Origin: Methylovorus menthalis
Lineage (GTDB): Bacteria; Pseudomonadota; Gammaproteobacteria; Burkholderiales; Methylophilaceae
NCBI RefSeq assembly: GCF_020523625.1
Contig: NZ_JAJAQH010000001.1
Coordinates: forward strand, 482,820 to 546,819
Length of the DNA: 64,000 nt
Direction of reading: 5' to 3'
In this document: positions 55,729 to 64,000 of the stretch, in pieces
How positions within the stretch are numbered: position 1 is the stretch's first letter
Layout: each line of letters starts with the position of its first letter
The notes under the pieces: generated by a model
Seen by the model: the letters and a program-made list of their open reading frames with translations, nothing else
Told to the model about the DNA's origin: nothing
Database searches by the model: none
Translations under genes and position numbers: made by a program

Positions 55729-56769
55729 ATGCAAACATCTAAAATCAAGGTAGGTATTGTAGGCGGCACCGGCTATACCGGTGTTGAGTTGCTAAGAATA
55801 CTGGCGATCCACCCATTGGTGGAGTTGCGTGTGATTACATCCCGCGGTGAAGCCGGTTTGCCTGTAGCAGATATGTTTCCCAGCTTGCGTGGATATATCG
55901 ACTTGAGCTTTAGTGATCCCGCCAAATCAGACCTGGCGAGTTGTGATCTGGTCTTTTTTGCGACCCCCAATGGCATTGCCATGCAACAGACCAGAGAGTT
56001 GCTGGCGGCTGGTGTACGCATCATTGACCTGGCGGCTGACTTCCGGATTCGGGATGTGGCAACCTGGGAAAAATGGTATGGCATGACCCATGCCTGTCCT
56101 GAGCTTCTGTCAGAGGCCGTGTATGGTCTGCCTGAAATGAATCGTGAGCAAATCAAGGGCGCGCAGCTGGTGGCGAACCCTGGTTGCTACCCAACCGCCG
56201 TGCAGCTTGGATTCATGCCGCTGCTTGAGGCGGGGCTGGTTGATCCGCAGTATTTGATTGCGGATGCCAAATCGGGGGTGAGTGGCGCGGGTCGCAAGGC
56301 GGAAACCCATATCCTGTTTGCTGAGGCGGGTGACAATTTCAAGGCCTATGGTGTGGCAGGACATCGCCACCTGCCAGAAATTAGTCAAGGCCTGACCAGC
56401 ATGGCAGGCAAGCCAGTGGGGTTAACCTTTGTTCCGCATCTGACGCCTTTGATTCGGGGTATTCATGCCACCCTCTATGGCCGGCTGAATAAAGAAGCTG
56501 ATTTACAGGCTCTATTTGAACAACGCTATGCCAATGAGCGCTTCGTGGATGTCTTGCCCAGGGGCGCTCATCCCGAGACCCGCTCGGTGAGAGGTTCCAA
56601 CCAGTGCCGGATTGCCGTGCATAGACCTCAAGGTGGAGATACTGTAGTGGTATTGTCGGTCATCGATAACCTAGTCAAGGGCGCTGCTGGTCAGGCTGTG
56701 CAAAACATGAACATCATGTTCGGCTTTGCAGAGAATACGGGGCTGGAAATCGTCCCCTTGCTGCCTTAA
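55729..56769 (+). CDS. argC: N-acetyl-gamma-glutamyl-phosphate reductase
   Basis: This 346-residue enzyme catalyses the third step of arginine synthesis. The NADP-binding start [18 protein letters not shown], the catalytic C153 in [12 protein letters not shown] and the late His in [10 protein letters not shown] are present. It is followed at two bases by an unknown coiled-coil protein gene, suggesting a shared transcript. argH is elsewhere in the window. Confidence 0.96.
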   Translation: MQTSKIKVGIVGGTGYTGVELLRILAIHPLVELRVITSRGEAGLPVADMFPSLRGYIDLSFSDPAKSDLASCDLVFFATPNGIAMQQTRELLAAGVRIIDLAADFRIRDVATWEKWYGMTHACPELLSEAVYGLPEMNREQIKGAQLVANPGCYPTAVQLGFMPLLEAGLVDPQYLIADAKSGVSGAGRKAETHILFAEAGDNFKAYGVAGHRHLPEISQGLTSMAGKPVGLTFVPHLTPLIRGIHATLYGRLNKEADLQALFEQRYANERFVDVLPRGAHPETRSVRGSNQCRIAVHRPQGGDTVVVLSVIDNLVKGAAGQAVQNMNIMFGFAENTGLEIVPLLP

Positions 56770-56771
56770 CA

Positions 56772-57485
56772 ATGCGATCCGTCAAGCGCAAGTTACGGCG
56801 ACACTTTGGCGCGACTGCGCATCGTGTTGCCGTGCGTGCGCATTTTGCCTGGTATTGGTTGCCTTTGACTGCACTTGTTGCCCTTGTATTGGGCTATGGT
56901 GCGGCCTATATGCAATTTGCTGGCAGTCAGGTCCGTGGCATACATCAAAAATTGGCCGATGTTGATGCACGAAACCAGGTTATGCAGTTCAAGCTGGTGC
57001 AGGCCGAGCGTCAATTGCAGGTAGAGCGTGCGGCCCAGGCCAACTTGTCACGAGAACTGGACAGTGTGCAGGCAGAGAGTATGCGGCTCAAGGAGGATAT
57101 TGGTTTCTACCAGAATATCTTCAATGAACGCAGGGCATTACGAGAGATACGTCTTCATACATTCAAAGTGAATAAAGCCCAGGGCAATGGGGATTATGAT
57201 TACCACATTCTGATTATGCAGGCAGGCAACCATGATAAAGTTGTCGACGGTAGTCTGACGCTGACGCTATATGGAACTCCAGTAGGCGGGGTTGAGCCGC
57301 AGGCTATCACGATACAGGGCAATGCCAATCTGAAACAAAATCTGAGTTTTAAATATTATCAACAGGTAGACGGTAAATTTTCCTTGCCGGTCCATGTCAA
57401 ACCTGGATATTTATTGCTGGAATTTGTTGAAAAAGGCGCAACCCGTGCCAATATAAGTGAAAAGGTAGAGATTCCTGCTCAGTAG
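56772..57485 (+). CDS. Single-pass membrane coiled-coil protein (DUF6776-like)
   Basis: This 237-residue protein has a basic N-terminus, one membrane helix (about 30-50), a coiled coil (about 58-120) and a C-terminal beta-rich domain (about 125-235). The closest family I can name is DUF6776, seen beside bactofilin and erpA genes in betaproteobacteria; function is unknown. It begins two bases after argC and precedes the bactofilin by 27 bp, so a link to the bactofilin scaffold is possible. Confidence 0.75.
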   Translation: MRSVKRKLRRHFGATAHRVAVRAHFAWYWLPLTALVALVLGYGAAYMQFAGSQVRGIHQKLADVDARNQVMQFKLVQAERQLQVERAAQANLSRELDSVQAESMRLKEDIGFYQNIFNERRALREIRLHTFKVNKAQGNGDYDYHILIMQAGNHDKVVDGSLTLTLYGTPVGGVEPQAITIQGNANLKQNLSFKYYQQVDGKFSLPVHVKPGYLLLEFVEKGATRANISEKVEIPAQ

Positions 57486-57512
57486 CGAATACTCAACCAT
57501 GAAAGGGTCCTG

Positions 57513-57917
57513 ATGTTTTCCAGAAACAAGAATAAGCCGCAAAGCCGCATTGATACTTTGATCGGTGTAGAGTCCAGTATTGATGGGAACATTACATTTA
57601 ATGGGGGGCTGCGTGTTGATGGAAAAATCAAAGGCAATGTCACTGAGGCCGATGCCAGCGCTTGTACGTTGGTATTAAGCGAGCATGGCAGTGTTGAAGG
57701 GGCCATTACGGTTTCGCATGCGGTTCTGAATGGCAAGATCAATGGCCCAGTTCGTGCCAGCCATTATCTTGAGTTGCAGAGTAAATCGCGAATTATCGGT
57801 GATGTGCATTATCAAACGCTCGAAATGCATACTGGCGCTGTCATTGAAGGCAAGCTGGTGTATCTGGGTGAGGCGAATGAGCCCAATCTGCAGGACAATA
57901 AAACGCTGGAAGATTGA
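57513..57917 (+). CDS. Bactofilin (polymer-forming cytoskeletal protein)
   Basis: This 134-residue protein has a short N-terminal tail and the bactofilin beta-helix (about 18-120) with repeated hydrophobic strands: NITFNGGLRVDGKIKGNV, HGSVEGAITVSHAVLNGKINGPV and SRIIGDVHYQTLEMHTGAVIEGKL. Bactofilins form non-polar filaments that localise cell-wall or polar proteins. An M23 endopeptidase, the class of enzyme often controlled by bactofilins, is 3 kb away but not in the operon. Confidence 0.92.
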   Translation: MFSRNKNKPQSRIDTLIGVESSIDGNITFNGGLRVDGKIKGNVTEADASACTLVLSEHGSVEGAITVSHAVLNGKINGPVRASHYLELQSKSRIIGDVHYQTLEMHTGAVIEGKLVYLGEANEPNLQDNKTLED

Positions 57918-57973
57918 CCTGCTCTCAAGTCAGCAGGATAATGATTTTATTAAGAATTTAAGGAGTGTGAAAA

Positions 57974-58324
57974 ATGAACGCGATTACTGAAATGCCAAGC
58001 CCATTGGTCTTTACGGACAACGCTGCCAAGAAAGTGAAAGAATTGATTGAAGAGGAAGGCTCGCCAGACCTCAAGCTGCGCGTTTTTGTAAGCGGTGGCG
58101 GCTGCTCCGGTTTCCAGTATGGCTTTACTTTTGAAGATACTGTGAACGAAGACGACACCCAGGTGCAGAAAGATACCGTTACATTGTTGATCGACCCCAT
58201 GAGCTTGCAATACCTGACCGGTGCTGAAATCGATTATCAGGATAGTCTGCAAGGTTCACAATTTGTCATTCGCAATCCGAATGCTACAACCACTTGCGGT
58301 TGCGGTTCGTCTTTCTCGGTATAA
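57974..58324 (+). CDS. erpA: Iron-sulfur cluster insertion protein ErpA
   Basis: This 116-residue A-type carrier has the three cluster-binding cysteines in [10 protein letters not shown] and TTCGCGSSF. It delivers 2Fe-2S or 4Fe-4S clusters to apoproteins. A TAAGGAGTG ribosome site precedes the ATG. It is followed by a bidirectional terminator shared with gltA. Confidence 0.95.
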   Translation: MNAITEMPSPLVFTDNAAKKVKELIEEEGSPDLKLRVFVSGGGCSGFQYGFTFEDTVNEDDTQVQKDTVTLLIDPMSLQYLTGAEIDYQDSLQGSQFVIRNPNATTTCGCGSSFSV

Positions 58325-58375
58325 ATGAAGATTGATTAGCCGAATCCAGAAAAGGGCCGGTTAATTTCAATAAAT

Positions 58376-58402
58376 AAAAAAGGAGCCATAGGCTCCTTTT
58401 TT
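58376..58402. terminator. Bidirectional terminator between erpA and gltA
   Basis: AGGAGCC (58381-58387) and GGCTCCT (58391-58397) form a 7-bp stem with a 3-nt loop, flanked by five As before and a T-run after. It serves the two convergent genes. Confidence 0.9.
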
Positions 58403-58420
58403 ATTTAGCGCTACATCCAA

Positions 58421-59722
58421 TTAGCGTTGGTCAATCGGCACAAAATCGCGACGGGTTGAGCCTGTGTAAAGTTGACGTGGTCGACCGATCTTGGCTTCCG
58501 GATCCGACATCATCTCGTTCCACTGTGATACCCAGCCGGCGGTGCGAGCGAGGGCAAAAATCGCGGTGAACATGGAGTTGGGAATACCCATGGCACGCAT
58601 GACAATACCGGAATAGAAATCGACATTCGGATAAAGTCGGCGGCTGACAAAGTAATCATCTTCCAGTGCGATTTGCTCCAGCTTGAGGGCCAGCTTGAAC
58701 ATAGGATCGTCATGCAAACCCAGCTCATCCAGCACCTGGTGACAGGTTTCACGCATGATGGCGGCACGTGGGTCCATATTGCGGTAGACGCGGTGACCAA
58801 AACCCATCAGTCGGAAGGAATCCGATTTATCCTTGGCGCGGTTGATGAACTCACCGATTCTGCTCACATCGCCAATTTCTTCCAGCATGTTCAATGTAGC
58901 TTCGTTTGCACCGCCATGCGCGGGGCCCCAGAGCGATGCAATCCCTGCGGCAATACAGGCGAATGGATTCGCTCCGCTCGAGCCTGCCAGGCGCACTGTG
59001 GAGGTTGAGGCATTCTGTTCATGATCCGCATGCAGAATCAGGATGCGCTCAAATGCTCTCGCCAGAATTGGGTTCGGCTCATAGGTCTCACATGGCGTTG
59101 CAAACATCATATGCATGAAGTTTTCCGCAAAATTGAAGCGATTTTGCGGATACATGAAGGGTTCGCCGATGTTGTACTTGTAGCTCCAGGCGGCAATCGT
59201 TGGCACCTTGGATAGCAGGCGATAGGCTGAAATTTTACGGCTTTGCGGATCTTTGACATCCATGGCGTCGTGATAAAACGCGGACATGGAGCCGACGACA
59301 CCGACCATGACGGCCATCGGGTGCGCATCACGACGGAACCCACGGAAAACATTCGTCAGCTGGTCATGCAGCATGGTGTGCTGCGCAATGCTGTCAGTAA
59401 ATGATTTTTTCTGCGCAGCATCAGGTAATTCCCCATGCATGAGCAGATAGGACACTTCAAGAAAGTCGCAATTTTTTGCCAGTTGCTCGATGGGATAGCC
59501 GCGATAGTAGAGCAGGCCTTCATCGCCATCAATAAAGGTGATATTTGAACTGCAAGAGGCTGTTGATAGAAAGCCAGGGTCGTAAGTGAATACCCCGTGC
59601 TTGCCAAGATTGCGAATATCAATGACGTCGCTACCAAGGTTGCCAGATACTACCGGCAATTCAATAGGAGGTGCGCCATTGTCAAATGTGAGCGTTACTT
59701 TAGTGGGCTTTGTCATAGTCAT
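58421..59722 (-). CDS. gltA: Citrate synthase (type II)
   Basis: This 433-residue enzyme condenses acetyl-CoA and oxaloacetate. Motifs with the catalytic residues are [25 protein letters not shown] and [13 protein letters not shown]. The N-terminal extension with [20 protein letters not shown] is typical of the NADH-regulated hexameric type. It follows anmK by 36 bp on the same strand, but probably has its own promoter. The oxaloacetate it needs can come from Mqo. Confidence 0.97.
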   Translation of the reverse strand: MTMTKPTKVTLTFDNGAPPIELPVVSGNLGSDVIDIRNLGKHGVFTYDPGFLSTASCSSNITFIDGDEGLLYYRGYPIEQLAKNCDFLEVSYLLMHGELPDAAQKKSFTDSIAQHTMLHDQLTNVFRGFRRDAHPMAVMVGVVGSMSAFYHDAMDVKDPQSRKISAYRLLSKVPTIAAWSYKYNIGEPFMYPQNRFNFAENFMHMMFATPCETYEPNPILARAFERILILHADHEQNASTSTVRLAGSSGANPFACIAAGIASLWGPAHGGANEATLNMLEEIGDVSRIGEFINRAKDKSDSFRLMGFGHRVYRNMDPRAAIMRETCHQVLDELGLHDDPMFKLALKLEQIALEDDYFVSRRLYPNVDFYSGIVMRAMGIPNSMFTAIFALARTAGWVSQWNEMMSDPEAKIGRPRQLYTGSTRRDFVPIDQR

Positions 59723-59758
59723 TTATGTATTTTAGTGAATGCGGCGGTGAATGCCAAA

Positions 59759-60853
59759 TTACCTAGCATAAATCGCGCCCAGAATACGCGGCCCTCTGGC
59801 TCCCGTGACCTCCGGCAGATTGGCGGGCTTGCCTTCCAGGCATTGCTGTGCGAGCCAGGCAAAGGCCGCTGCCTCAACCCAGTTCACGCTGATTCCCAGG
59901 CTATCACTCAGACGGATCTTGATAGAAGGAAGGAGCGCCTGCAGGCGCTCCAGCAGAATGCTGTTGTACGCACCGCCCCCACATATATAGGCTTCATCCA
60001 CGTTATCGCAAAAGTCAGTGACAGCCGTTGCAATGGTCTGAGCGCTTAATTCAAGCAGGGTGCGCTGTACGTCTTCAGGTGCGTATTCTTCCTGCAGGGA
60101 CTGTTCCAGCCAGGCCATATTGAAGCTGTCCCTGCCGGTGCTTTTGGGTGGGGATGCACTAAAATAGGGATACTGCAGCCATTGCTGGAGCAGTTTTTCG
60201 ATAACTACGCCTGTGGAAGCCCATCGACCTTCAGCGTCATATCGCTTACCTTGGTGTTTTTCTATCCAGGCATCCATCAGCATATTGCCCGGGCCTGAGT
60301 CGAAGCCTATAACCACGCCTGCGCTTGGCAAATCAGTGATATTGGCAATGCCACCAATATTAATTACGGCCCGATTGGCTTGTGGGTGTGCAAACACGGC
60401 TTGGTGAAATGCCGGTACTAACGGTGCACCTTGTCCTCCTGCTGCAACATCACGGCTCCGGAAGTCGGCGATGACCGTCATATCGAGTAATTCAGCCAGC
60501 AAAGCGGCGTTACCTAGTTGCAGGGTGAACCCCAATTCGGGACGATGGCGAATTGTCTGGCCATGGCAGCCAATCGCGCGGATGCGCGATTTATCGACAT
60601 AGGCGCTTGCCAGTAAGGCCCTGACGGTCTCAGCATAAAGATGTGCCAGCTGATTTGCCGCATTGGCAGCGAGTTCCAGTTCATTGTGTGCGGGAGTATG
60701 TAGATCCAGCAATGCGGCACGAAGTTCAGCGGAATAGGGAATGGAGTAGGTGTGCCGGACATGGCAGCTGTGTTCATCCAGCTCCGCAATAACCGCATCG
60801 ACGCCGTCCATGCTGGTGCCGGACATCATGCCGATATAAAGCTCGGTTGACAT
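59759..60853 (-). CDS. anmK: Anhydro-N-acetylmuramic acid kinase
   Basis: This 364-residue enzyme phosphorylates and opens 1,6-anhydro-MurNAc released during cell-wall recycling. The N-terminus YIGMMSGTSMDGVDAV, CHGQTIRHRP, NIGGIANIT and GFDSGPGNMLMDAW are characteristic. It lies downstream of the M23 peptidase gene (69 bp) with a long palindrome in the gap; the two functions fit a peptidoglycan turnover unit. Confidence 0.96.
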   Translation of the reverse strand: MSTELYIGMMSGTSMDGVDAVIAELDEHSCHVRHTYSIPYSAELRAALLDLHTPAHNELELAANAANQLAHLYAETVRALLASAYVDKSRIRAIGCHGQTIRHRPELGFTLQLGNAALLAELLDMTVIADFRSRDVAAGGQGAPLVPAFHQAVFAHPQANRAVINIGGIANITDLPSAGVVIGFDSGPGNMLMDAWIEKHQGKRYDAEGRWASTGVVIEKLLQQWLQYPYFSASPPKSTGRDSFNMAWLEQSLQEEYAPEDVQRTLLELSAQTIATAVTDFCDNVDEAYICGGGAYNSILLERLQALLPSIKIRLSDSLGISVNWVEAAAFAWLAQQCLEGKPANLPEVTGARGPRILGAIYAR

Positions 60854-60867
60854 AGAACTAGACGATG

Positions 60868-60894
60868 CTCAAGTGAATACGATATTCACCTGAG
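60868..60894. promoter_or_regulatory. 27-bp near-perfect palindrome before anmK
   Basis: CTCAAGTGAATA (60868-60879), three bases, and TATTCACCTGAG (60883-60894) match at 11 of 12 positions. It ends 15 bases before the anmK ATG. No T-run follows, so it is an operator or an mRNA hairpin rather than a terminator. Confidence 0.55.
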
Positions 60895-60922
60895 TCTGTG
60901 CGATGGCAATCCATTGAAAAGA

Positions 60923-62269
60923 TTACTCGAGAGATGCAAGATTGCTGCTGATCAGCAGCTGCAACTGGGCAACAAGTTTGCTGCTGTTTGCCATGAAGTC
61001 GGCCTTGTATTTTGGCGCAATTGGAACGGCGTTGGGTAAAGCAACGGTCAGTGGATCACGGTGCTGACCATTCAGTAGAAATTCATAGTGTAGATGCGGG
61101 CCAGTGGCCAAGCCAGTCATGCCGACATAAGCAATGATGTCGCCCTGACTCACCTTGCTGCCACGGTGCAGACCGGTGGCAAAGCGTGATAAATGACCAT
61201 ATACCGTACTGATCCCATTCTGATGGCGCAGCACTACGACATTACCGTACCCATTCTTGACGCCAACAAAATCAACTACAGCATCAGCGGAAGCTTTAAC
61301 GCGGGTGCCAATAGGCGCGGCATAATCCACGCCTTTGTGAGCACGCATTTTTTGCAGGATAGGGTGAAAGCGGCCAAGGCTGAAGCCCGAGCTGATCCGG
61401 CTGAATTCCAGTGGGGAACGCAGGAAGGACTTGTGCAGGCTTTTGCCTTCGGGGGTGTAGTAGCTGACTTGACCTTCAGGGTTGCGATACCTGACCGCGC
61501 GATATGTTTTGCCGTCATTGATAAATTCTGCAGCCAGCACTTGACCGGTGCGTGCCAGCTCGCCATTCCAGTAGCTCGCCTCATACACGACAACAAAGCG
61601 GTCGCCGCGGCGCAGGTCGCTGTGAAAGTCGATGTCAGAAGAGAATATTTCGGCCAGCTGAATGGCAATGGCATCTGGAATGCCCGCTTCATCCGTGGCG
61701 CCGAACAGCGAGCTTTTGATTTCGGCTGACTTGAGTACTGGATGCGTTTCCATCACGGTTTCTGCCACATGGGCTTCATAGCCGTTGGCAGTCAGCTCTA
61801 CATGCAGGGTAGAGTTATTGTCGGTCTGGTATTGCAGCTTTAAGAGCTGGCCATCCTGGTTTGTTTGGGCCTGAATTGATCGGCCTGGACGTAACTGGGA
61901 TGCCAAAGCCTTGGCATCGGGATTACGTTTCAGGAATTCAATCGCATCATCATTGGTAATATTGAGCCGAGCAAGCAGGCTGGCAAGAGTGTCATCGCGG
62001 CGAATCTGGTCTGCTTGCCAGAAGGAGCTGTTTTGCGCATCCACTTGTACGAGTGGGGCGATTGTCTCGGGAAGTTCGATGCTTTCGACCACGGTATGGA
62101 TGTTGATATCTTGCACCGAAGTTTGCGGCGCAATACCGAATGCCGTGAAAATGCCGAAAAGAGGAAGACTTGAAAAGGCCAATAACCAGCGGAGGCGTAG
62201 CTTTCGTTCTTTAAATCTGCGGTTTTGCGATAAAATGCCGGGCTTGGAACTAGGTTCGCTTCGCTGCAC
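60923..62269 (-). CDS. M23 (LytM-type) peptidoglycan endopeptidase with OapA/LysM-like domain
   Basis: I place the start at GTG 62269 with GAGG nine bases upstream, giving 448 residues; a longer open frame would run into tyrS. One N-terminal membrane helix (about 30-52) is followed by a LysM/OapA-like region with a coiled segment, and the C-terminal M23 domain (about 310-415). Metal-binding motifs HKGVDYAAP and HLHYEF are intact, so it should be active, probably cutting peptide cross-links like MepM. It precedes anmK on the same strand and is divergent from tyrS. Confidence 0.9.
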   Translation of the reverse strand: MQRSEPSSKPGILSQNRRFKERKLRLRWLLAFSSLPLFGIFTAFGIAPQTSVQDINIHTVVESIELPETIAPLVQVDAQNSSFWQADQIRRDDTLASLLARLNITNDDAIEFLKRNPDAKALASQLRPGRSIQAQTNQDGQLLKLQYQTDNNSTLHVELTANGYEAHVAETVMETHPVLKSAEIKSSLFGATDEAGIPDAIAIQLAEIFSSDIDFHSDLRRGDRFVVVYEASYWNGELARTGQVLAAEFINDGKTYRAVRYRNPEGQVSYYTPEGKSLHKSFLRSPLEFSRISSGFSLGRFHPILQKMRAHKGVDYAAPIGTRVKASADAVVDFVGVKNGYGNVVVLRHQNGISTVYGHLSRFATGLHRGSKVSQGDIIAYVGMTGLATGPHLHYEFLLNGQHRDPLTVALPNAVPIAPKYKADFMANSSKLVAQLQLLISSNLASLE

Positions 62270-62366
62270 TGGAGCTACCTCAAATACATGATAGGGATAG
62301 GGGATGCTAACAGAAAACCTATTCCTGGTGAAGGCAAAATGCCAAAGGCATGAAAGATAACAAAGA

Positions 62367-63569
62367 ATGCGTGCTTTAAATGAAGACTTGGCGCTGATCA
62401 AGCGCGGATGTGATGAATTGCTGATTGAGCAGGAGTTGGTCGAAAAGCTCAAGCTAGGCCGGCCTCTGCGGGTAAAGGCTGGGTTTGATCCCACAGCCCC
62501 TGATCTGCATTTGGGGCATACCGTGTTGCTCAACAAGCTGCGTCAGTTGCAAGAGCTCGGACATCACGTGCTCTTTTTGATAGGTGATTTCACTGGAATG
62601 ATCGGTGATCCTACTGGCAAGAGCGCTACCCGCCCACCGTTGACCGCTGAGCAGGTTCAGGAAAATGCCAAATCTTATGAGGCGCAGGTTTTCAAGATAT
62701 TAAAGCCAGAGCAAACTGAAGTGGTGTTTAACTCCGCCTGGATCAGTCAGCTGGGTGCTGCAGGCATGTTAAAGCTGGCGGCTACGCATACGGTGGCCCG
62801 CATGCTGGAGCGCGATGATTTTAGCAAGCGTTATAAGAATAATCAGCCTATCGCCATCCATGAATTTCTCTATCCGCTATTACAAGGTTATGACTCGGTG
62901 GAGCTGAAGTCGGATCTGGAGCTCGGCGGTACGGATCAAAAATTCAACCTGCTCATGGGGCGCGAATTACAAAAGCATTATGGCCAATCGCCCCAATGCG
63001 TATTGACCATGCCTTTGCTGGAAGGGCTTGATGGCGTCAATAAAATGTCCAAGTCACTCGGTAACTATATAGGTATAGCGGAGCCTGCAAATGACATCTT
63101 CAGTAAATTGATGTCGATATCCGATACCTTGATGTGGCGTTATATAGAGTTGCTGTCGTTTGAGTCCATGGAAACAATCGCTACCTGGAAGCAATCTATC
63201 GAGGCGGGTGAAAATCCTCGCAATATAAAGGTAAGGTTTGCCCAGGAGTTGGTCACCCGGTTCCATTCTGCCGAAGCTGCGGAGCAGGCGCTGGCAGATT
63301 TCTCCCTACGCTCCAAAGGTGGTATACCCGATGATGTGCCTGAGGTCAGTATCGTTCTCGAGCAAGATAATATAGGTATTGCCGCCTTGCTGAAGCAGGC
63401 CGGCCTGGTATCAAGTACCTCTGAGGCTTTGCGCATGATAGAGCAGGGCGGAGTTAAGCTGGATAGCGAGAAGGTTGAAGATAAGGCTCTGCAGCTGAGT
63501 GTCGGGGTAACGGTGGTTGCGCAGGTCGGCAAGCGAAAATTCGCCCGTATTACAATTAATCGAGGCTAA
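62367..63569 (+). CDS. tyrS: Tyrosyl-tRNA synthetase
   Basis: This 400-residue class I synthetase has the HLGH (HIGH-type) motif in [10 protein letters not shown], the KMSKS motif ([12 protein letters not shown]) and a C-terminal S4 RNA-binding domain (about 335-400). It is of the TyrZ-like group seen in many proteobacteria. The rRNA promoters follow 35 bp after its stop, and some read-through into the rRNA operon is possible because no strong terminator is seen. Confidence 0.97.
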   Translation: MRALNEDLALIKRGCDELLIEQELVEKLKLGRPLRVKAGFDPTAPDLHLGHTVLLNKLRQLQELGHHVLFLIGDFTGMIGDPTGKSATRPPLTAEQVQENAKSYEAQVFKILKPEQTEVVFNSAWISQLGAAGMLKLAATHTVARMLERDDFSKRYKNNQPIAIHEFLYPLLQGYDSVELKSDLELGGTDQKFNLLMGRELQKHYGQSPQCVLTMPLLEGLDGVNKMSKSLGNYIGIAEPANDIFSKLMSISDTLMWRYIELLSFESMETIATWKQSIEAGENPRNIKVRFAQELVTRFHSAEAAEQALADFSLRSKGGIPDDVPEVSIVLEQDNIGIAALLKQAGLVSSTSEALRMIEQGGVKLDSEKVEDKALQLSVGVTVVAQVGKRKFARITINRG

Positions 63570-63603
63570 TTGTAAATAATTTGTAATAATCGCCGAAGGG
63601 GTA

Positions 63604-63631
63604 TTGACGCCTCTCGGCTAATCCGTAGAAT
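63604..63631 (+). promoter_or_regulatory. rRNA operon promoter P1 (weakest)
   Basis: TTGACG (63604-63609) and TAGAAT (63626-63631) are spaced 16 bp. The discriminator TGCGCGGCTCGC is the same as at P2 and P3. The -35 lies in the loop of an imperfect GCCGA/TCGGC dyad that may be the remains of a tyrS terminator. Confidence 0.65.
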
Positions 63632-63688
63632 GCGCGGCTCGCTTCAACGGCGACGTCGGGCAGGAAATTAAGCAGTAAAAAATTTCCC

Positions 63689-63716
63689 TTGACCAAATAA
63701 ATTTGGTCTGTAAAAT
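63689..63716 (+). promoter_or_regulatory. rRNA operon promoter P2
   Basis: TTGACC and TAAAAT with a 16-bp spacer ending in GGTCTG, preceded by an A-rich tract (GCAGTAAAAAATTTC) that can act as an UP element. A GC-rich discriminator GCGCGGCTCGC follows. Confidence 0.8.
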
Positions 63717-63779
63717 GCGCGGCTCGCTTGAGAAAGCGGAAGTGCAAAACAGGGCGAAACAAAAGATTTTATGTTTCGC

Positions 63780-63807
63780 TTGACCAAGTAAAAACGGTCT
63801 GTATAAT
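63780..63807 (+). promoter_or_regulatory. rRNA operon promoter P3
   Basis: TTGACC and a perfect TATAAT with a 16-bp spacer ending in CGGTCTG. The upstream AAACAAAAGATTTT tract can serve as UP element. The same GCGCGGCTCGC discriminator follows. Confidence 0.85.
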
Positions 63808-63862
63808 GCGCGGCTCGCTAGTAACAACGCGGTGTGCAGAGAAGTTGGCAGTAAAATTTCTC

Positions 63863-63890
63863 TTGACTGAATTAAAACGGTCTGTATAAT
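63863..63890 (+). promoter_or_regulatory. rRNA operon promoter P4 (proximal)
   Basis: TTGACT and a perfect TATAAT with a 16-bp spacer ending in CGGTCTG, followed by GCGCACCTC. It is the last promoter before boxA and the closest to the 16S gene outside the window. Confidence 0.85.
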
Positions 63891-63941
63891 GCGCACCTCT
63901 CAACGGAAACGTTGATGAGTGAAAGCGAAGTAAGAAGTACC

Positions 63942-63953
63942 TGCTCTTTAACA
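63942..63953 (+). promoter_or_regulatory. boxA antitermination element of the rRNA leader
   Basis: TGCTCTTTAACA is identical to the rrn boxA core recognised by NusB-S10. It lies about 50 bases past P4. It implies that a 16S rRNA gene starts just beyond the window; the 16S itself is not visible here. Confidence 0.9.
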
Positions 63954-64000
63954 AACTGAACAATCGATAGGTGTGAGTGCTTGTGGTTTTGTGAAGTCGG

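Noticed and set aside
62270..62536. 89-residue N-terminal extension of the M23 peptidase frame
   Set aside because: It overlaps the tyrS coding start and lacks conserved features; GTG at 62269 has a ribosome site and a membrane helix follows properly.
63556..63963. Small minus-strand open frames across the rRNA promoters
   Set aside because: They result from the repeated promoter module and have no ribosome sites; the promoter reading explains the sequence.

Overview
The window is a stretch of chromosome from a methylotrophic betaproteobacterium, most likely family Methylophilaceae (Methylovorus/Methylobacillus type). The evidence is a XoxF-type PQQ methanol dehydrogenase with its cytochrome c, a separate pqqA peptide gene, betaproteobacterial housekeeping genes, and the argH | algZ-algR-hemC-hemD gene order shared with pseudomonads. 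Genes are densely packed on both strands with many ATGA-type overlaps. I see no insertion sequence, prophage, CRISPR array or tRNA gene.

Layout: 1-4.9 kb holds the 3' end of mqo, an exported family 2 glycoside hydrolase, an overlooked 31-codon gene and a Bcr/CflA-type exporter. 4.9-15.2 kb is a regulatory and methanol-oxidation block. It has a five-PAS/GAF/GGDEF/EAL protein, then xoxG and xoxF on the minus strand, a divergent AcoR-like sigma-54 activator, a stress protein, oxyR and an orphan pqqA. The xoxF-regulator intergenic region has a textbook sigma-54 promoter (TGGCAC-N5-TTGCA) and, about 130-145 bp upstream of it, two dyads spaced 19 bp centre to centre, so the activator probably drives xoxFG. 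15.3-24 kb holds a zinc-ribbon membrane protein with a 14-copy 15-bp repeat, prmA, accBC, aroQ, a cutA-dsbD-tlpA redox operon, fxsA and a ferredoxin-flavin reductase. 24-31.5 kb carries hemYXDC, algR-algZ and divergent argH.

31.5-41.5 kb is a cellulose locus (bcsA, bcsB, bcsZ, bcsC) interrupted by a minus-strand gene for a tail-anchored, apparently inactive nucleotide-cyclase-like protein. 41.6-46.3 kb has rph-rdgB-(small gene)-hemW, a parS-like site and a Ser/Thr kinase-phosphatase pair. 46.5-54.6 kb has yicC, gmk, rpoZ, spoT, ridA, recG (apparently starting with CTG), ubiC and ubiA. 54.7-63.6 kb has rplM-rpsI, argC, a coiled-coil membrane protein, a bactofilin, erpA, gltA, anmK, an M23 peptidase and tyrS. 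The last 430 bases are the promoter region of an rRNA operon: four tandem sigma-70 promoters, each with a 16-bp spacer, followed by boxA.

Functional threads: (1) lanthanide/PQQ methanol oxidation with its own sigma-54 switch; (2) c-di-GMP and cellulose (GGDEF-EAL protein and BcsA PilZ domain); (3) growth-rate control, with spoT, rpoZ and GC-rich rrn discriminators in one window; (4) cell-wall turnover (M23 peptidase plus AnmK). Functions are assigned from recognised family motifs read in the translations; no database search was run.
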